Positions 1 to 5,649 of a DNA stretch of 6,610 nt are shown here, piece after piece. This DNA is from Pseudomonadota bacterium (GTDB lineage Bacteria; Pseudomonadota; Alphaproteobacteria; Rickettsiales; Midichloriaceae), in the NCBI GenBank assembly GCA_027621485.1, contig JAQCBG010000033.1, positions 1-6,610 on the forward strand. The letters are read 5' to 3'. The notes beneath the pieces were generated by a model. That model worked only from the letters and a program-made list of their open reading frames with translations, ran no database searches and had not been told where the DNA came from. The translations under genes were made by a program, and so were the position numbers. Position 1 is the stretch's first letter, and the number at the start of each line of letters is the position of its first letter.

Positions 1-93
1 TATTGCAAGGCAGAGAGTCTCTTTAGACCAGCCTTTTTGCGCTGCAATTTCAGCTGCTTTAATAACTATGCGTCTTTTTATTGACTCTTGCAT
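1..93 (-). CDS. COQ9/TetR-like protein, N-terminal fragment (partial)
   Basis: Only the first 31 codons lie in the window; the gene runs off the left edge. The reading begins at the ATG at 93-91 and reads MQESIKRRIVIKAAEIAAQK followed by GWSKETLCLAI. A basic helix, then an Ala-rich helix, then G-W-S/T-x-x-x-L is the start of alphaproteobacterial COQ9 proteins, which have a TetR-like fold and help ubiquinone synthesis by binding lipid and COQ7. The frame stays open upstream to about position 195 but offers no ATG, GTG or TTG, so the ATG at 93 is the only sensible start; no Shine-Dalgarno sequence precedes it. It is divergent from map. A true TetR regulator is the main alternative, since only the first helices are visible. 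Family assignment is inference from a short stretch. Confidence 0.5.
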   Translation of the reverse strand, partial: MQESIKRRIVIKAAEIAAQKGWSKETLCLAI

Positions 94-132
94 AAGATAT
101 GGCGTAAAAGATTCATAATAATAACTTAAAGA

Positions 133-161
133 AATATTAATAAAAACATCTTTATCTTCAA
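133..161 (-). promoter_or_regulatory. Candidate sigma70 promoter for the left-edge COQ9-like gene
   Basis: On the minus strand TTGAAG (161-156) and AATATT (138-133) are separated by 17 nt; each box matches four of six consensus bases. Transcription would start near 126, leaving a leader of about 33 nt before the ATG at 93. The background is very AT-rich, so chance matches are common. The whole 94-219 gap is otherwise non-coding and must also carry the map promoter, for which I found no convincing pair of boxes; TATATT at 179-184 is a possible -10. Confidence 0.3.
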
Positions 162-219
162 TTAGATCTTTATAGATGTATATTAATTTCGATGATTAAA
201 TAACACTATCAATTCAAAA

Positions 220-990
220 ATGCCAATTCAAACTGGTATAGAAATACACTCCAAATCAGAACTACAAAAGATGCGCATTGCTGGAAGCTTAGCTGCTAAA
301 ATCTTAGATCATATAAAGCAATTTGTAAAACCAGGCGTAACAACTGATGAGTTAAACAGAATCTGCCATGATATGATTCTATCTGAATCTGCAATTCCAG
401 CACCACTTCATTATAAGGGCTTTCCTAAATCTATTTGCACCTCTGTAAATCACGTTATATGTCATGGCATACCAGGGCCAAAGATTTTAGATGAAGGTGA
501 TATAATTAATATTGATGTGACTGTTATAAAAGATGGGTGGCATGGAGATAGTAGCAGAATGTATTTTGTTGGAGATAAAATATCAATTAAAGCAAGAAGA
601 CTTGTAGATACTACATATGATGCAATGATGCTTGGTATAGAGCAAATAAGACCCGGGGTTAAATTAAATAAAATAGGTAAAGCAATACAGGAGTTTGCGG
701 AACAAAGAGGCTTTTCTGTTGTAAGAGATTATTGTGGACACGGCATAGGGCGGAAATTTCACACTGCGCCAAATATACTGCATTACTTTGATGAAAAAGA
801 TAGCACTATAATAGAAGAAGGAATGTTTTTTACTGTAGAGCCGATGATAAATGCTGGTGGTTATGCTACTAAATTAATGAAGGATGGATGGACTGTCATT
901 ACTAAAGATCGCTCACTTTCGGCCCAATTCGAGCACACAATCGCTACCACAGCTAGCGGATTTGAGATTCTAACAGAATCTCTTCTTTAA
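220..990 (+). CDS. map: Type I methionine aminopeptidase
   Basis: Cytosolic dinuclear metalloprotease that removes the initiator Met from nascent proteins when the second residue is small. The 256 residues cover the full single-domain pita-bread fold. All five metal ligands are in their usual contexts: D99 (NIDV), D110 (HGD), H174 (GHGIG), E207 (FTVEPM) and E238 (QFEH). H82 in CHGIP and H181 match the conserved substrate-binding histidines. The YKGFPKSICTS stretch at 65-75 and the SLSAQFEHT end are typical; from memory the protein is closest in style to the Rickettsia enzyme. The start at 220 gives about six more residues than the common M-x-I-H start and has no Shine-Dalgarno sequence; no other start codon fits better, since the next Met (M18) lies inside the first conserved helix. 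nadE follows after 35 nt, so the two may be co-transcribed. Confidence 0.97.
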   Translation: MPIQTGIEIHSKSELQKMRIAGSLAAKILDHIKQFVKPGVTTDELNRICHDMILSESAIPAPLHYKGFPKSICTSVNHVICHGIPGPKILDEGDIINIDVTVIKDGWHGDSSRMYFVGDKISIKARRLVDTTYDAMMLGIEQIRPGVKLNKIGKAIQEFAEQRGFSVVRDYCGHGIGRKFHTAPNILHYFDEKDSTIIEEGMFFTVEPMINAGGYATKLMKDGWTVITKDRSLSAQFEHTIATTASGFEILTESLL

Positions 991-1025
991 ATTTAAGAAT
1001 CATTTTTTCATTTTAAAATATTGTT

Positions 1026-2678
1026 ATGCTAATTTGCATTGCTCAAATTAATGCTACTACAGGAGACATAAAGCGCAATAAAGATGTCATAATATCACAT
1101 TATTATAAAGCATTAATTCAGGATGCAGATTTAATTATATTTCCAGAGCTTAGCATTTCTGGATATGGCATTATGGATCTTGCTCGTAATAATTTTTTTC
1201 TTTCTGCTGTGGCAAGCGCAATTGAAGAATTACGAGTATTAACATGCAAAAAAAAATGTGCAATACTCGTTGGCGCGCCTATTATAGTCAATGAGGAATA
1301 CGCACCATATAATGCCGGAGTGTTTATTTTTAATGGAGAAATCGTATCTACAACTTACAAACATCATTTACCAAATTATGGTATCTTCGCAGAAAAAAGA
1401 AATTTTATATCCGGCACTGTAAAGCAAGCTATCATACAACATTGTGGCGTTCGAATTGGTATATTAATTTGCGAAGATATGTGGCATGATGATGTAGCTA
1501 AGCATAGAAAAGAAGATGGCGCGGATCTTTTAATTGCAATAAATGCATCGCCGTTTACACTTCTTAATCAAAAAAAAAGAATGAACGTTGCGCAAAAATG
1601 TATATCAAATACATCACTACCCCTTGTATATGTTAATAGATTTGGGGGAGATGATGAAATTGTTTTTGATGGAGGAAGCTTTGCGCTTTCAAAATCTGGA
1701 AACCGTATATTTCAAGAAAGATATTGGCATGAAGAACTTTTAACAATTCACTATGATAAATACAATTGTGATTTAAAGGCGCATAATAACTCGAAACAAA
1801 ATTTAATATCAGACTGCATCACTGAAGAAGAAAATATATATTCAGCACTTATAATTGGTCTTCGAGACTACATATATAAAAATAATTTTAAAAAAATTTT
1901 AATAGGCTTATCAGGAGGTATAGATTCCGCATTTACGGCAATACTTGCAGCAGATGCAATTGGCGCAGATGCAATTCAATGTATATATATGCCATCTATG
2001 TTTTCATCAAAAGAAAGTAGAGATGACGCAGAAAAATTATCGCAAAATATAAATTGCCTCTTTAGAATCTTGAGTATAGATAAAATATACAAAGCATTTC
2101 AAGAGATATTAAATCTAAATAATACTACGCCCAGCATTGCAGAAGAAAATCTGCAGGCAAGAATAAGAGGCGCAATACTCATGACTATATCTAATCAAGA
2201 AAATTCTTTATTACTTGCAACATCTAATAAATCGGAATCTGCAGTTGGATATTGCACACTTTACGGAGATATGTGTGGAGGCTTTGCTCCAATTAAAGAT
2301 TTATATAAAACAGATTTATACAGAATTGCTAAATGGAGAAATAAAAATATACCAAAAATCACAAAAGATAAAAATTTATGTGGTATCATGATACCAAATA
2401 ATATCATCACTAAAGAGCCTAGCGCAGAACTAAAACCAAATCAGAAGGATTCAGATACTCTACCACCATATCCTATATTGGATACAATTATAAAAAGTTT
2501 TTTATGTTGTACAGAAGCTTTTAAAGTCTCTCATATAGAGCAAAACTTAGAAAAAGCAATAAAGAGGCAAATTAACTTAAATCAATTTAAACGTAAACAA
2601 GCCGCTTTAGGAACTAGAATTAGCGATGATTCTTTTATCTATGATATAAAGCATCCAATAACAAATAAATTCTTTTGA
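1026..2678 (+). CDS. nadE: Glutamine-dependent NAD+ synthetase
   Basis: Converts deamido-NAD+ (nicotinate adenine dinucleotide), ATP and glutamine to NAD+, the final step of NAD+ synthesis. It is the two-domain form, 550 residues, a normal length. Residues 1 to about 250 are a nitrilase-type glutaminase with the E-K-C triad visible: E41 (FPELSISGY), K112 (YKHHLPNYGIF) and C149 (ILICEDMW). Residues about 270-550 are the synthetase, with the PP-loop SGGIDS at 296-301, TSNKSE at 399-404, YGDMCGGFAPIKDLYKT at 413-429 and PSAELKPNQKDSDTLPPY at 465-482. It can thus use glutamine as well as ammonia, with a tunnel between sites in known homologues. No Shine-Dalgarno sequence is seen before the ATG. 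It sits 35 nt after map and its stop is 7 nt from the convergent tsaB stop. Two runs of nine A occur in the coding strand (1248-1256 and 1570-1578), in frame as written. Confidence 0.97.
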   Translation: MLICIAQINATTGDIKRNKDVIISHYYKALIQDADLIIFPELSISGYGIMDLARNNFFLSAVASAIEELRVLTCKKKCAILVGAPIIVNEEYAPYNAGVFIFNGEIVSTTYKHHLPNYGIFAEKRNFISGTVKQAIIQHCGVRIGILICEDMWHDDVAKHRKEDGADLLIAINASPFTLLNQKKRMNVAQKCISNTSLPLVYVNRFGGDDEIVFDGGSFALSKSGNRIFQERYWHEELLTIHYDKYNCDLKAHNNSKQNLISDCITEEENIYSALIIGLRDYIYKNNFKKILIGLSGGIDSAFTAILAADAIGADAIQCIYMPSMFSSKESRDDAEKLSQNINCLFRILSIDKIYKAFQEILNLNNTTPSIAEENLQARIRGAILMTISNQENSLLLATSNKSESAVGYCTLYGDMCGGFAPIKDLYKTDLYRIAKWRNKNIPKITKDKNLCGIMIPNNIITKEPSAELKPNQKDSDTLPPYPILDTIIKSFLCCTEAFKVSHIEQNLEKAIKRQINLNQFKRKQAALGTRISDDSFIYDIKHPITNKFF

Positions 2679-2685
2679 GAAAGCA

Positions 2686-3330
2686 TTAGCATTTACTCCA
2701 ATACTTTAGATTATATATAGGCTCTAGATTTTTATATAACTCATATTGAGATACCTCAAGCGCAAGATATCTTTGAAGTATATCTAGTGCACAAATTGAT
2801 TTATACATTTTATGATGTTTTTCGTGATATTCACCATAGATTATTGAATCCCTTCCGAATTCATTTATTAAATTAGCTTCTACAAGCCATAAATCATCGC
2901 TCTTTTCTTTCAGCGCATCATTGTATTTTGTGCGTTTGCAAAAAAATCTACCTCTTCCTGCATTTATTGTATGAGTATAATCTGATTGCGTATTGAGCTC
3001 ATTGGATATTACAAGCCAATGCAGTAATGATAATGTGTTAAAATATAATATTGGTAAGTTTTGCTTTACTCCAGAAGATATTCCACTTGCTATTGCAATG
3101 CCAATTTTAATACCCGTAAAACTACCTGGGCCAACTGTTGTAATAATGCAATCAATTTCAGAGATCTTTATTTGAGCTTGCTTCATGGCAAGATTAATAA
3201 GATTAGCAAGAACTGCTGATTGCATATTTTTTCTATCATCCTTATGTAGAGATTTGATAGCACCAAAAGAAGAAATCGCAACACTACAATCTCCACATGC
3301 AGCGTTAATGCTTAAAACATTATTATACAA
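2686..3330 (-). CDS. tsaB: tRNA t6A biosynthesis protein TsaB, divergent
   Basis: Scaffold partner of TsaD (with TsaE, and TsaC making threonylcarbamoyl-AMP) for t6A at position 37 of ANN-decoding tRNAs; cytosolic. The ASKHA-type fold is shown by the N-terminal VLSINAACGDCSVAI (5-19), the hallmark GPGSFTG followed by IKIGIAIASG (67-83), and a C-terminal LEPIYNLKYWSK (202-213) matching the family's P-x-Y-L-R end. It is 214 residues, slightly short. Several family positions are altered: N9 replaces the usual Asp of IDT, and I-N-A-G-R-G-R-F-F (122-130) replaces a D-A-x-x-G-E-x-Y pattern. TsaB is not itself the catalyst, so such drift is tolerable. The start is TTG at 3330; the only upstream in-frame codons before a TGA are non-start, and TTG places the first beta strand at the expected distance. 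It begins 8 nt after the eno stop, so it is very likely co-transcribed. Confidence 0.9.
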   Translation of the reverse strand: MYNNVLSINAACGDCSVAISSFGAIKSLHKDDRKNMQSAVLANLINLAMKQAQIKISEIDCIITTVGPGSFTGIKIGIAIASGISSGVKQNLPILYFNTLSLLHWLVISNELNTQSDYTHTINAGRGRFFCKRTKYNDALKEKSDDLWLVEANLINEFGRDSIIYGEYHEKHHKMYKSICALDILQRYLALEVSQYELYKNLEPIYNLKYWSKC

Positions 3331-3338
3331 TTTGTTTA

Positions 3339-4601
3339 TTATATATTCTCATTAATTCTCAAAAGCTCATTGTATTTTGCGGTTCTATCGCATCTTGAAA
3401 CAGAGCCGGTCTTTATATATTCGCTATTTATACCAACTGCAAAATGAGATAAAAATACATCTTCAGTCTCTCCAGATCTATGAGATGCAACAAGTGAATA
3501 TTTATTACGCCTTGCGCTTATTGCAGCTTCTATTGCTTCTGTAAGCGTTCCAATTTGATTGATTTTTATAATAACTGCATTTGCAATTTTTTCCTTTGAG
3601 TATTTTTGGATAATCTCTTTATTAGTAACAAAAATATCATCCCCTACTAATTGCATTTCATTTCCTATTTCGGCTGTTAAGGCTTTCCATCCTTCAATAT
3701 CATTTTCATCCATACCATCTTCTATTGAAGATATTGGGTAATTTGCTTTAAGAATCTTATAATACCTAATTAATTGAGCATAACTTAACTTTAAATCATT
3801 ATCTATATCATTGATACGATAAGTAGTATTTGCATATATATGATTTGCTGCTACATCTATTGCTATAGAAAAGTCTTCATATGGCTTTATATTAATTTTT
3901 TGCGCAGCTAACATCAAAAGATCCAGAGCTTCTTCTGCACATCTAATATTAGGCGCAAAGCCCCCTTCATCACCGGTATTTATGCTTAAAGATTTTGCAT
4001 GCAATATAGATTTTAAGGCATTAAACATAGAGCACAAAATCTCAATTGCATCTTCAATGCTATACTTCGCAGAAGGGATGATCATAAATTCTTGAAATAA
4101 AAGATCATTATCTGCATGCTGACCTCCATTAATAAGATTACACATTGGTCTTGGCATAACATACAGATCACCAAATCCCTCTTCTTTTGGAATTTGGTTT
4201 CTAACCATCTTAAAAAGCTCTATATTGGAGGAATTTGCGCATGCCTTCATAAAGGCTACTGAAGTCGCAATAAGTGCGTTAGCGCCAAAATTACTCTTAT
4301 TTTTCGTGCCATCTAATTTTATAAGTAACTCATCGAGCTCTTTTTGAGATTCAAAATTTTTATTAATGATCGCATCTTTTATAGGATTATTTACATTCAA
4401 CACGGCTTGCATTACACTTCTGCCGAAGTAGAAATCTTTTTTACCATCTCTAAGCTCTAGAGCTTCTCTTCCGCCAACAGATGCGCCACTTGGCGCAGAT
4501 GCTCTGCCAAAACCTCCGCAATTTAATAAGAGATCAACTTCTATAGTGGGAGAGCCTCTGCTATCTAAAATTTGCCTTGCATTTATAGATTTTATACGCA
4601 T
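3339..4601 (-). CDS. eno: Enolase (phosphopyruvate hydratase)
   Basis: Interconverts 2-phosphoglycerate and phosphoenolpyruvate in glycolysis and gluconeogenesis; in many bacteria it also joins the RNA degradosome. At 420 residues it spans the N-terminal alpha+beta lid domain and the C-terminal TIM-like barrel. Conserved sites seen: the mobile loop SGAS (38-41), GGQHADN (159-165), general acid E212 in GDEGG, Mg ligands D249 (AIDVAA), E294 (SIEDGMDE) and D321 (VGDDIFVTN), catalytic base K346 (IKINQIGT), the SHRSGETED motif (373-381) with H374, R375 and S376, and K397 in IKTGSVSR. All catalytic residues are kept; the only oddities are mild, such as V42 where Thr is usual after SGAS. ATG at 4601 has no clear Shine-Dalgarno sequence. 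It lies 30 nt after ndk and 8 nt before tsaB. In glycolysis-poor intracellular bacteria it would mainly serve gluconeogenesis (inference). Confidence 0.97.
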   Translation of the reverse strand: MRIKSINARQILDSRGSPTIEVDLLLNCGGFGRASAPSGASVGGREALELRDGKKDFYFGRSVMQAVLNVNNPIKDAIINKNFESQKELDELLIKLDGTKNKSNFGANALIATSVAFMKACANSSNIELFKMVRNQIPKEEGFGDLYVMPRPMCNLINGGQHADNDLLFQEFMIIPSAKYSIEDAIEILCSMFNALKSILHAKSLSINTGDEGGFAPNIRCAEEALDLLMLAAQKINIKPYEDFSIAIDVAANHIYANTTYRINDIDNDLKLSYAQLIRYYKILKANYPISSIEDGMDENDIEGWKALTAEIGNEMQLVGDDIFVTNKEIIQKYSKEKIANAVIIKINQIGTLTEAIEAAISARRNKYSLVASHRSGETEDVFLSHFAVGINSEYIKTGSVSRCDRTAKYNELLRINENI

Positions 4602-4631
4602 CTTTAATAAGAGAATTTGCTACCTGAAAAG

Positions 4632-5051
4632 CTATTCATGCAATCCTTGTTGATGAAAAAAGAAATCTATTTCTCTTTTTGCTGCCTCTATAGAATCAGA
4701 TCCATGTATAGCATTTTCCTCTATACTTTTTCCAAATCTCGCTCTAATAGTTCCAGACTTTGCATCTTTAGGATTTGTTGCGCCCATTAATTCTCTATGC
4801 GCAAGTACAGCATTTTCTGCCTCTAAAAGCATAACAGTAATAGGACCAGATATCATATAATTCACTAAATCTTGAAAAAAAAATGCAGACTCATGAGCGC
4901 TATAGAATTCCTTAGCTTCCTCTTCTGTCATATGATAATCTTTCTGCTGCAGAATAATAAAACCATGATCTTGAAGCATGTTGATTATTCCTTCTTTTGC
5001 ATTATCTCTTATTGCATCTGGTTTAATGATTGATAATGTTCTTTCGATCAC
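4632..5051 (-). CDS. ndk: Nucleoside diphosphate kinase
   Basis: Moves the gamma phosphate from ATP to (d)NDPs by a ping-pong mechanism through a phosphohistidine, balancing NTP and dNTP pools in the cytosol. The 139 residues match the family length. Visible residues: ERTLSIIKPDA (3-13) with K10, HRELMGATNP (85-94) with R86 and T92, TIRARFG (101-107), and the active-site segment NAIHGSDS (113-120) with nucleophile H116, followed by EAAKREI. The start is GTG at 5051-5049, preceded by AGG with an 8-nt spacer; the family begins M-x-x-x-T-L-x-I-I-K-P, which this start reproduces exactly. It heads the tightly spaced ndk-eno-tsaB series. A run of nine T in the coding strand (4883-4875) encodes FFF at 57-59. 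Confidence 0.97.
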   Translation of the reverse strand: MIERTLSIIKPDAIRDNAKEGIINMLQDHGFIILQQKDYHMTEEEAKEFYSAHESAFFFQDLVNYMISGPITVMLLEAENAVLAHRELMGATNPKDAKSGTIRARFGKSIEENAIHGSDSIEAAKREIDFFFHQQGLHE

Positions 5052-5059
5052 TCTATCTA

Positions 5060-5062
5060 CCT
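5060..5062 (-). promoter_or_regulatory. Shine-Dalgarno AGG for the GTG start of ndk
   Basis: AGG lies 8 nt before the GTG start codon at 5051. The context AGGTAGATAGAGTGA differs by one base from the initiation context of the dsbA-like gene (AGGTATATAGAGTGA at 6566-6552). Most other genes here show no Shine-Dalgarno sequence, so this supports the GTG start. Confidence 0.55.
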
Positions 5063-5095
5063 ATATAAAAAATCCATTGGTATATAAAATGCAAA

Positions 5096-5123
5096 GCTAT
5101 ATCTTTTGTAATTATAATTACAA
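5096..5123 (-). promoter_or_regulatory. Candidate promoter for ndk-eno-tsaB
   Basis: TTGTAA (5123-5118) and TATAGC (5101-5096) are separated by 16 nt on the minus strand; each matches four of six consensus bases. Transcription would start near 5089, about 38 nt before the ndk GTG. The -35 box lies inside the perfect palindrome 5106-5123, which would let a dimeric repressor occlude it. The gene series could instead be read through from rpmG. Weak evidence because of the AT-rich background. Confidence 0.3.
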
Positions 5124-5127
5124 GAGA
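5102..5127. repeat. AT-rich dyad between the lipoprotein gene and ndk
   Basis: Positions 5106-5123 read TTGTAATTATAATTACAA, a perfect 18-bp palindrome. With one G-T wobble at 5105/5124 the symmetry extends to 5102-5127 (outer pairs C5103-G5126, T5104-A5125, T5102-A5127). Neither strand has a U-run after it, so it does not look like an intrinsic terminator. It lies within the 129-nt non-coding gap 5052-5180. An operator for a dimeric regulator, or an mRNA hairpin in the intergenic stretch, are the two readings; no regulator is visible in the window. Confidence 0.6.
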
Positions 5128-5180
5128 AGATCAAGCATTTACATCTTTAACAAAAAAAGCGCCTTTAAATGCATGCAACT

Positions 5181-5303
5181 CTATTCTAAACCAGCAAAAG
5201 AGCTACACGGACTTTTTAAATCTCGCGCAGACTGATCAGATGTACAAGATGCTATAGTAAGTAAAGCAATAAAAGGCAAAACAAAAAAGCAAAGAGCGCG
5301 CAT
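5181..5303 (-). CDS. Small predicted lipoprotein, 40 aa, function unknown
   Basis: A short gene reading MRALCFFVLPFIALLTIASC followed by TSDQSARDLKSPCSSFAGLE. Residues 1-19 form a signal peptide (Arg at 2, hydrophobic 4-18) ending in a lipobox I-A-S-C at 17-20, so signal peptidase II would cut before C20 to leave a 21-residue lipid-anchored peptide, most likely on the outer membrane. The next residue after the lipid Cys is Thr, not Asp, so no inner-membrane retention signal is seen. A second cysteine, C33 in K-S-P-C, could form a disulfide. The ATG at 5303 has AAGG 7 nt upstream, and a TAA lies four codons upstream, so this is the only start. It follows rpmG by 50 nt on the same strand and is probably co-transcribed. 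I do not recognise the family. A VirB7-like type IV secretion lipoprotein is a possible but unproven reading (small size, second Cys near K-x-P). Confidence 0.72.
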   Translation of the reverse strand: MRALCFFVLPFIALLTIASCTSDQSARDLKSPCSSFAGLE

Positions 5304-5310
5304 ATAAAAA

Positions 5311-5314
5311 CCTT
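5311..5314 (-). promoter_or_regulatory. Shine-Dalgarno AAGG for the small lipoprotein gene
   Basis: TTAAGG (5316-5311) sits 7 nt before the ATG at 5303, good spacing and one of the best ribosome binding sites in the window. It is part of the case that this 40-codon frame is translated. Confidence 0.6.
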
Positions 5315-5353
5315 AAGAAAAATGTAGCTAACTGTTTCTATCGTGAAGTTTTT

Positions 5354-5521
5354 CTACTTAATTTTCTTCTCTTCAAACAGAACATGCTTCATAACACGCG
5401 GATCATACTTGGTAAAAGAAAGCTTCTCTTTCTGCTTCTTTGGATTTCTTTTTTTTACAAAGTAAAAACCCGTACCCGCAGTACTTTGTAACTTTACAAG
5501 AGTAGAATTCTTTTTAGACAT
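5354..5521 (-). CDS. rpmG: 50S ribosomal protein L33
   Basis: Small basic protein of the large subunit near the tRNA exit site. The 55 residues begin [20 protein letters not shown], continue with [20 protein letters not shown] and end in [15 protein letters not shown]. The [10 protein letters not shown] pattern, K-K-R-N-P, K-Y-D-P (39-41 plus neighbours) and the final E-x-K-I-K are those of alphaproteobacterial L33, and the length is the usual one. It is the zinc-free form: no cysteine at all, so no CxxC pairs. AGGA lies only 3 nt before the ATG at 5521, an unusually short spacing. A strong promoter lies upstream at 5567-5595. The stop is TAG at 5356-5354. The small lipoprotein gene follows after 50 nt. 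Confidence 0.95.
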   Translation of the reverse strand: MSKKNSTLVKLQSTAGTGFYFVKKRNPKKQKEKLSFTKYDPRVMKHVLFEEKKIK

Positions 5522-5554
5522 ATGTCCTGATTAAGATTATTAACGCAAACTGCA

Positions 5555-5564
5555 CGCAGCTGCG
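5555..5564. repeat. GC-rich palindrome CGCAGCTGCG in the rpmG leader
   Basis: A perfect 10-bp palindrome in an otherwise AT-rich gap, placed directly downstream of the -10 box of the rpmG promoter, at the expected transcription start. It could be a protein site, part of a GC-rich discriminator, or the 5' end of the mRNA; the sequence alone cannot decide. Confidence 0.5.
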
Positions 5565-5566
5565 CT

Positions 5567-5595
5567 ATCCTACATTAATTTTTCTTTCAGGTCAA
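5567..5595 (-). promoter_or_regulatory. Sigma70 promoter of rpmG
   Basis: TTGACC (5595-5590) and TAGGAT (5572-5567) lie 17 nt apart on the minus strand, matching five and four of six consensus bases at ideal spacing. Transcription would start near 5560, giving a leader of about 40 nt. The bases after the -10 box are AGCGCAGC, a GC-rich discriminator like those of stringently controlled ribosomal promoters in E. coli; such control here is inference. Confidence 0.65.
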
Positions 5596-5616
5596 GATAT
5601 GCAAAAACTGATCTTG
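5593..5616. repeat. Inverted repeat overlapping the rpmG -35 region
   Basis: CAAGAT (5593-5598) and ATCTTG (5611-5616) form 6-bp arms around a 12-nt spacer. It lies just past the dsbA-like stop and touches the rpmG -35 box. There is no U-run after it on the minus strand, so it is a poor terminator for the dsbA-like gene; an operator or chance repeat are the alternatives. Confidence 0.3.
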
Positions 5617-5649
5617 CAGAGCCAAAAGATATATTTAAACACAACTTCA

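Noticed and set aside
94..195. N-terminal extension of the left-edge minus-strand gene
   Set aside because: The frame is open to about 195 but has no ATG, GTG or TTG, and its Tyr/Ile-rich translation looks like non-coding AT-rich sequence.
991..1025. Terminator or promoter between map and nadE
   Set aside because: 35 nt of AT-rich sequence with no stable stem and no recognisable promoter boxes; best read as an intra-operon gap.
2672..2683. Possible terminator hairpin between nadE and tsaB
   Set aside because: Only a 4-bp CTTT/AAAG stem with no U-run on either strand; convergent stops 7 nt apart leave no room for a normal terminator and any terminator must lie inside the opposing gene.
2993..3175. 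Plus-strand 60-codon open frame
   Set aside because: Lies wholly antisense within tsaB, across the conserved GPGSFTG codons; a shadow frame.
3559..3741. Plus-strand 60-codon open frame
   Set aside because: Lies wholly antisense within the conserved barrel of enolase; a shadow frame.
5152..5166. Possible terminator after the small lipoprotein gene (AAAG-GCG-CTTT then T run, minus strand)
   Set aside because: The stem is only 4 bp, mostly A-T, with a 3-nt loop. The T-run is suggestive but the hairpin is too weak to call.
4978..5235. Plus-strand open frame of 85 codons across the ndk start and the lipoprotein gene
   Set aside because: It is antisense to the first part of ndk and to the lipoprotein gene, runs through the palindrome, has no family resemblance and no ribosome binding site.
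5522..5649. tRNA or other structured RNA in the GC-richer gap upstream of rpmG
   Set aside because: No cloverleaf, no T-loop GTTCRAAT-type motif; the stretch is explained by the rpmG promoter and leader.
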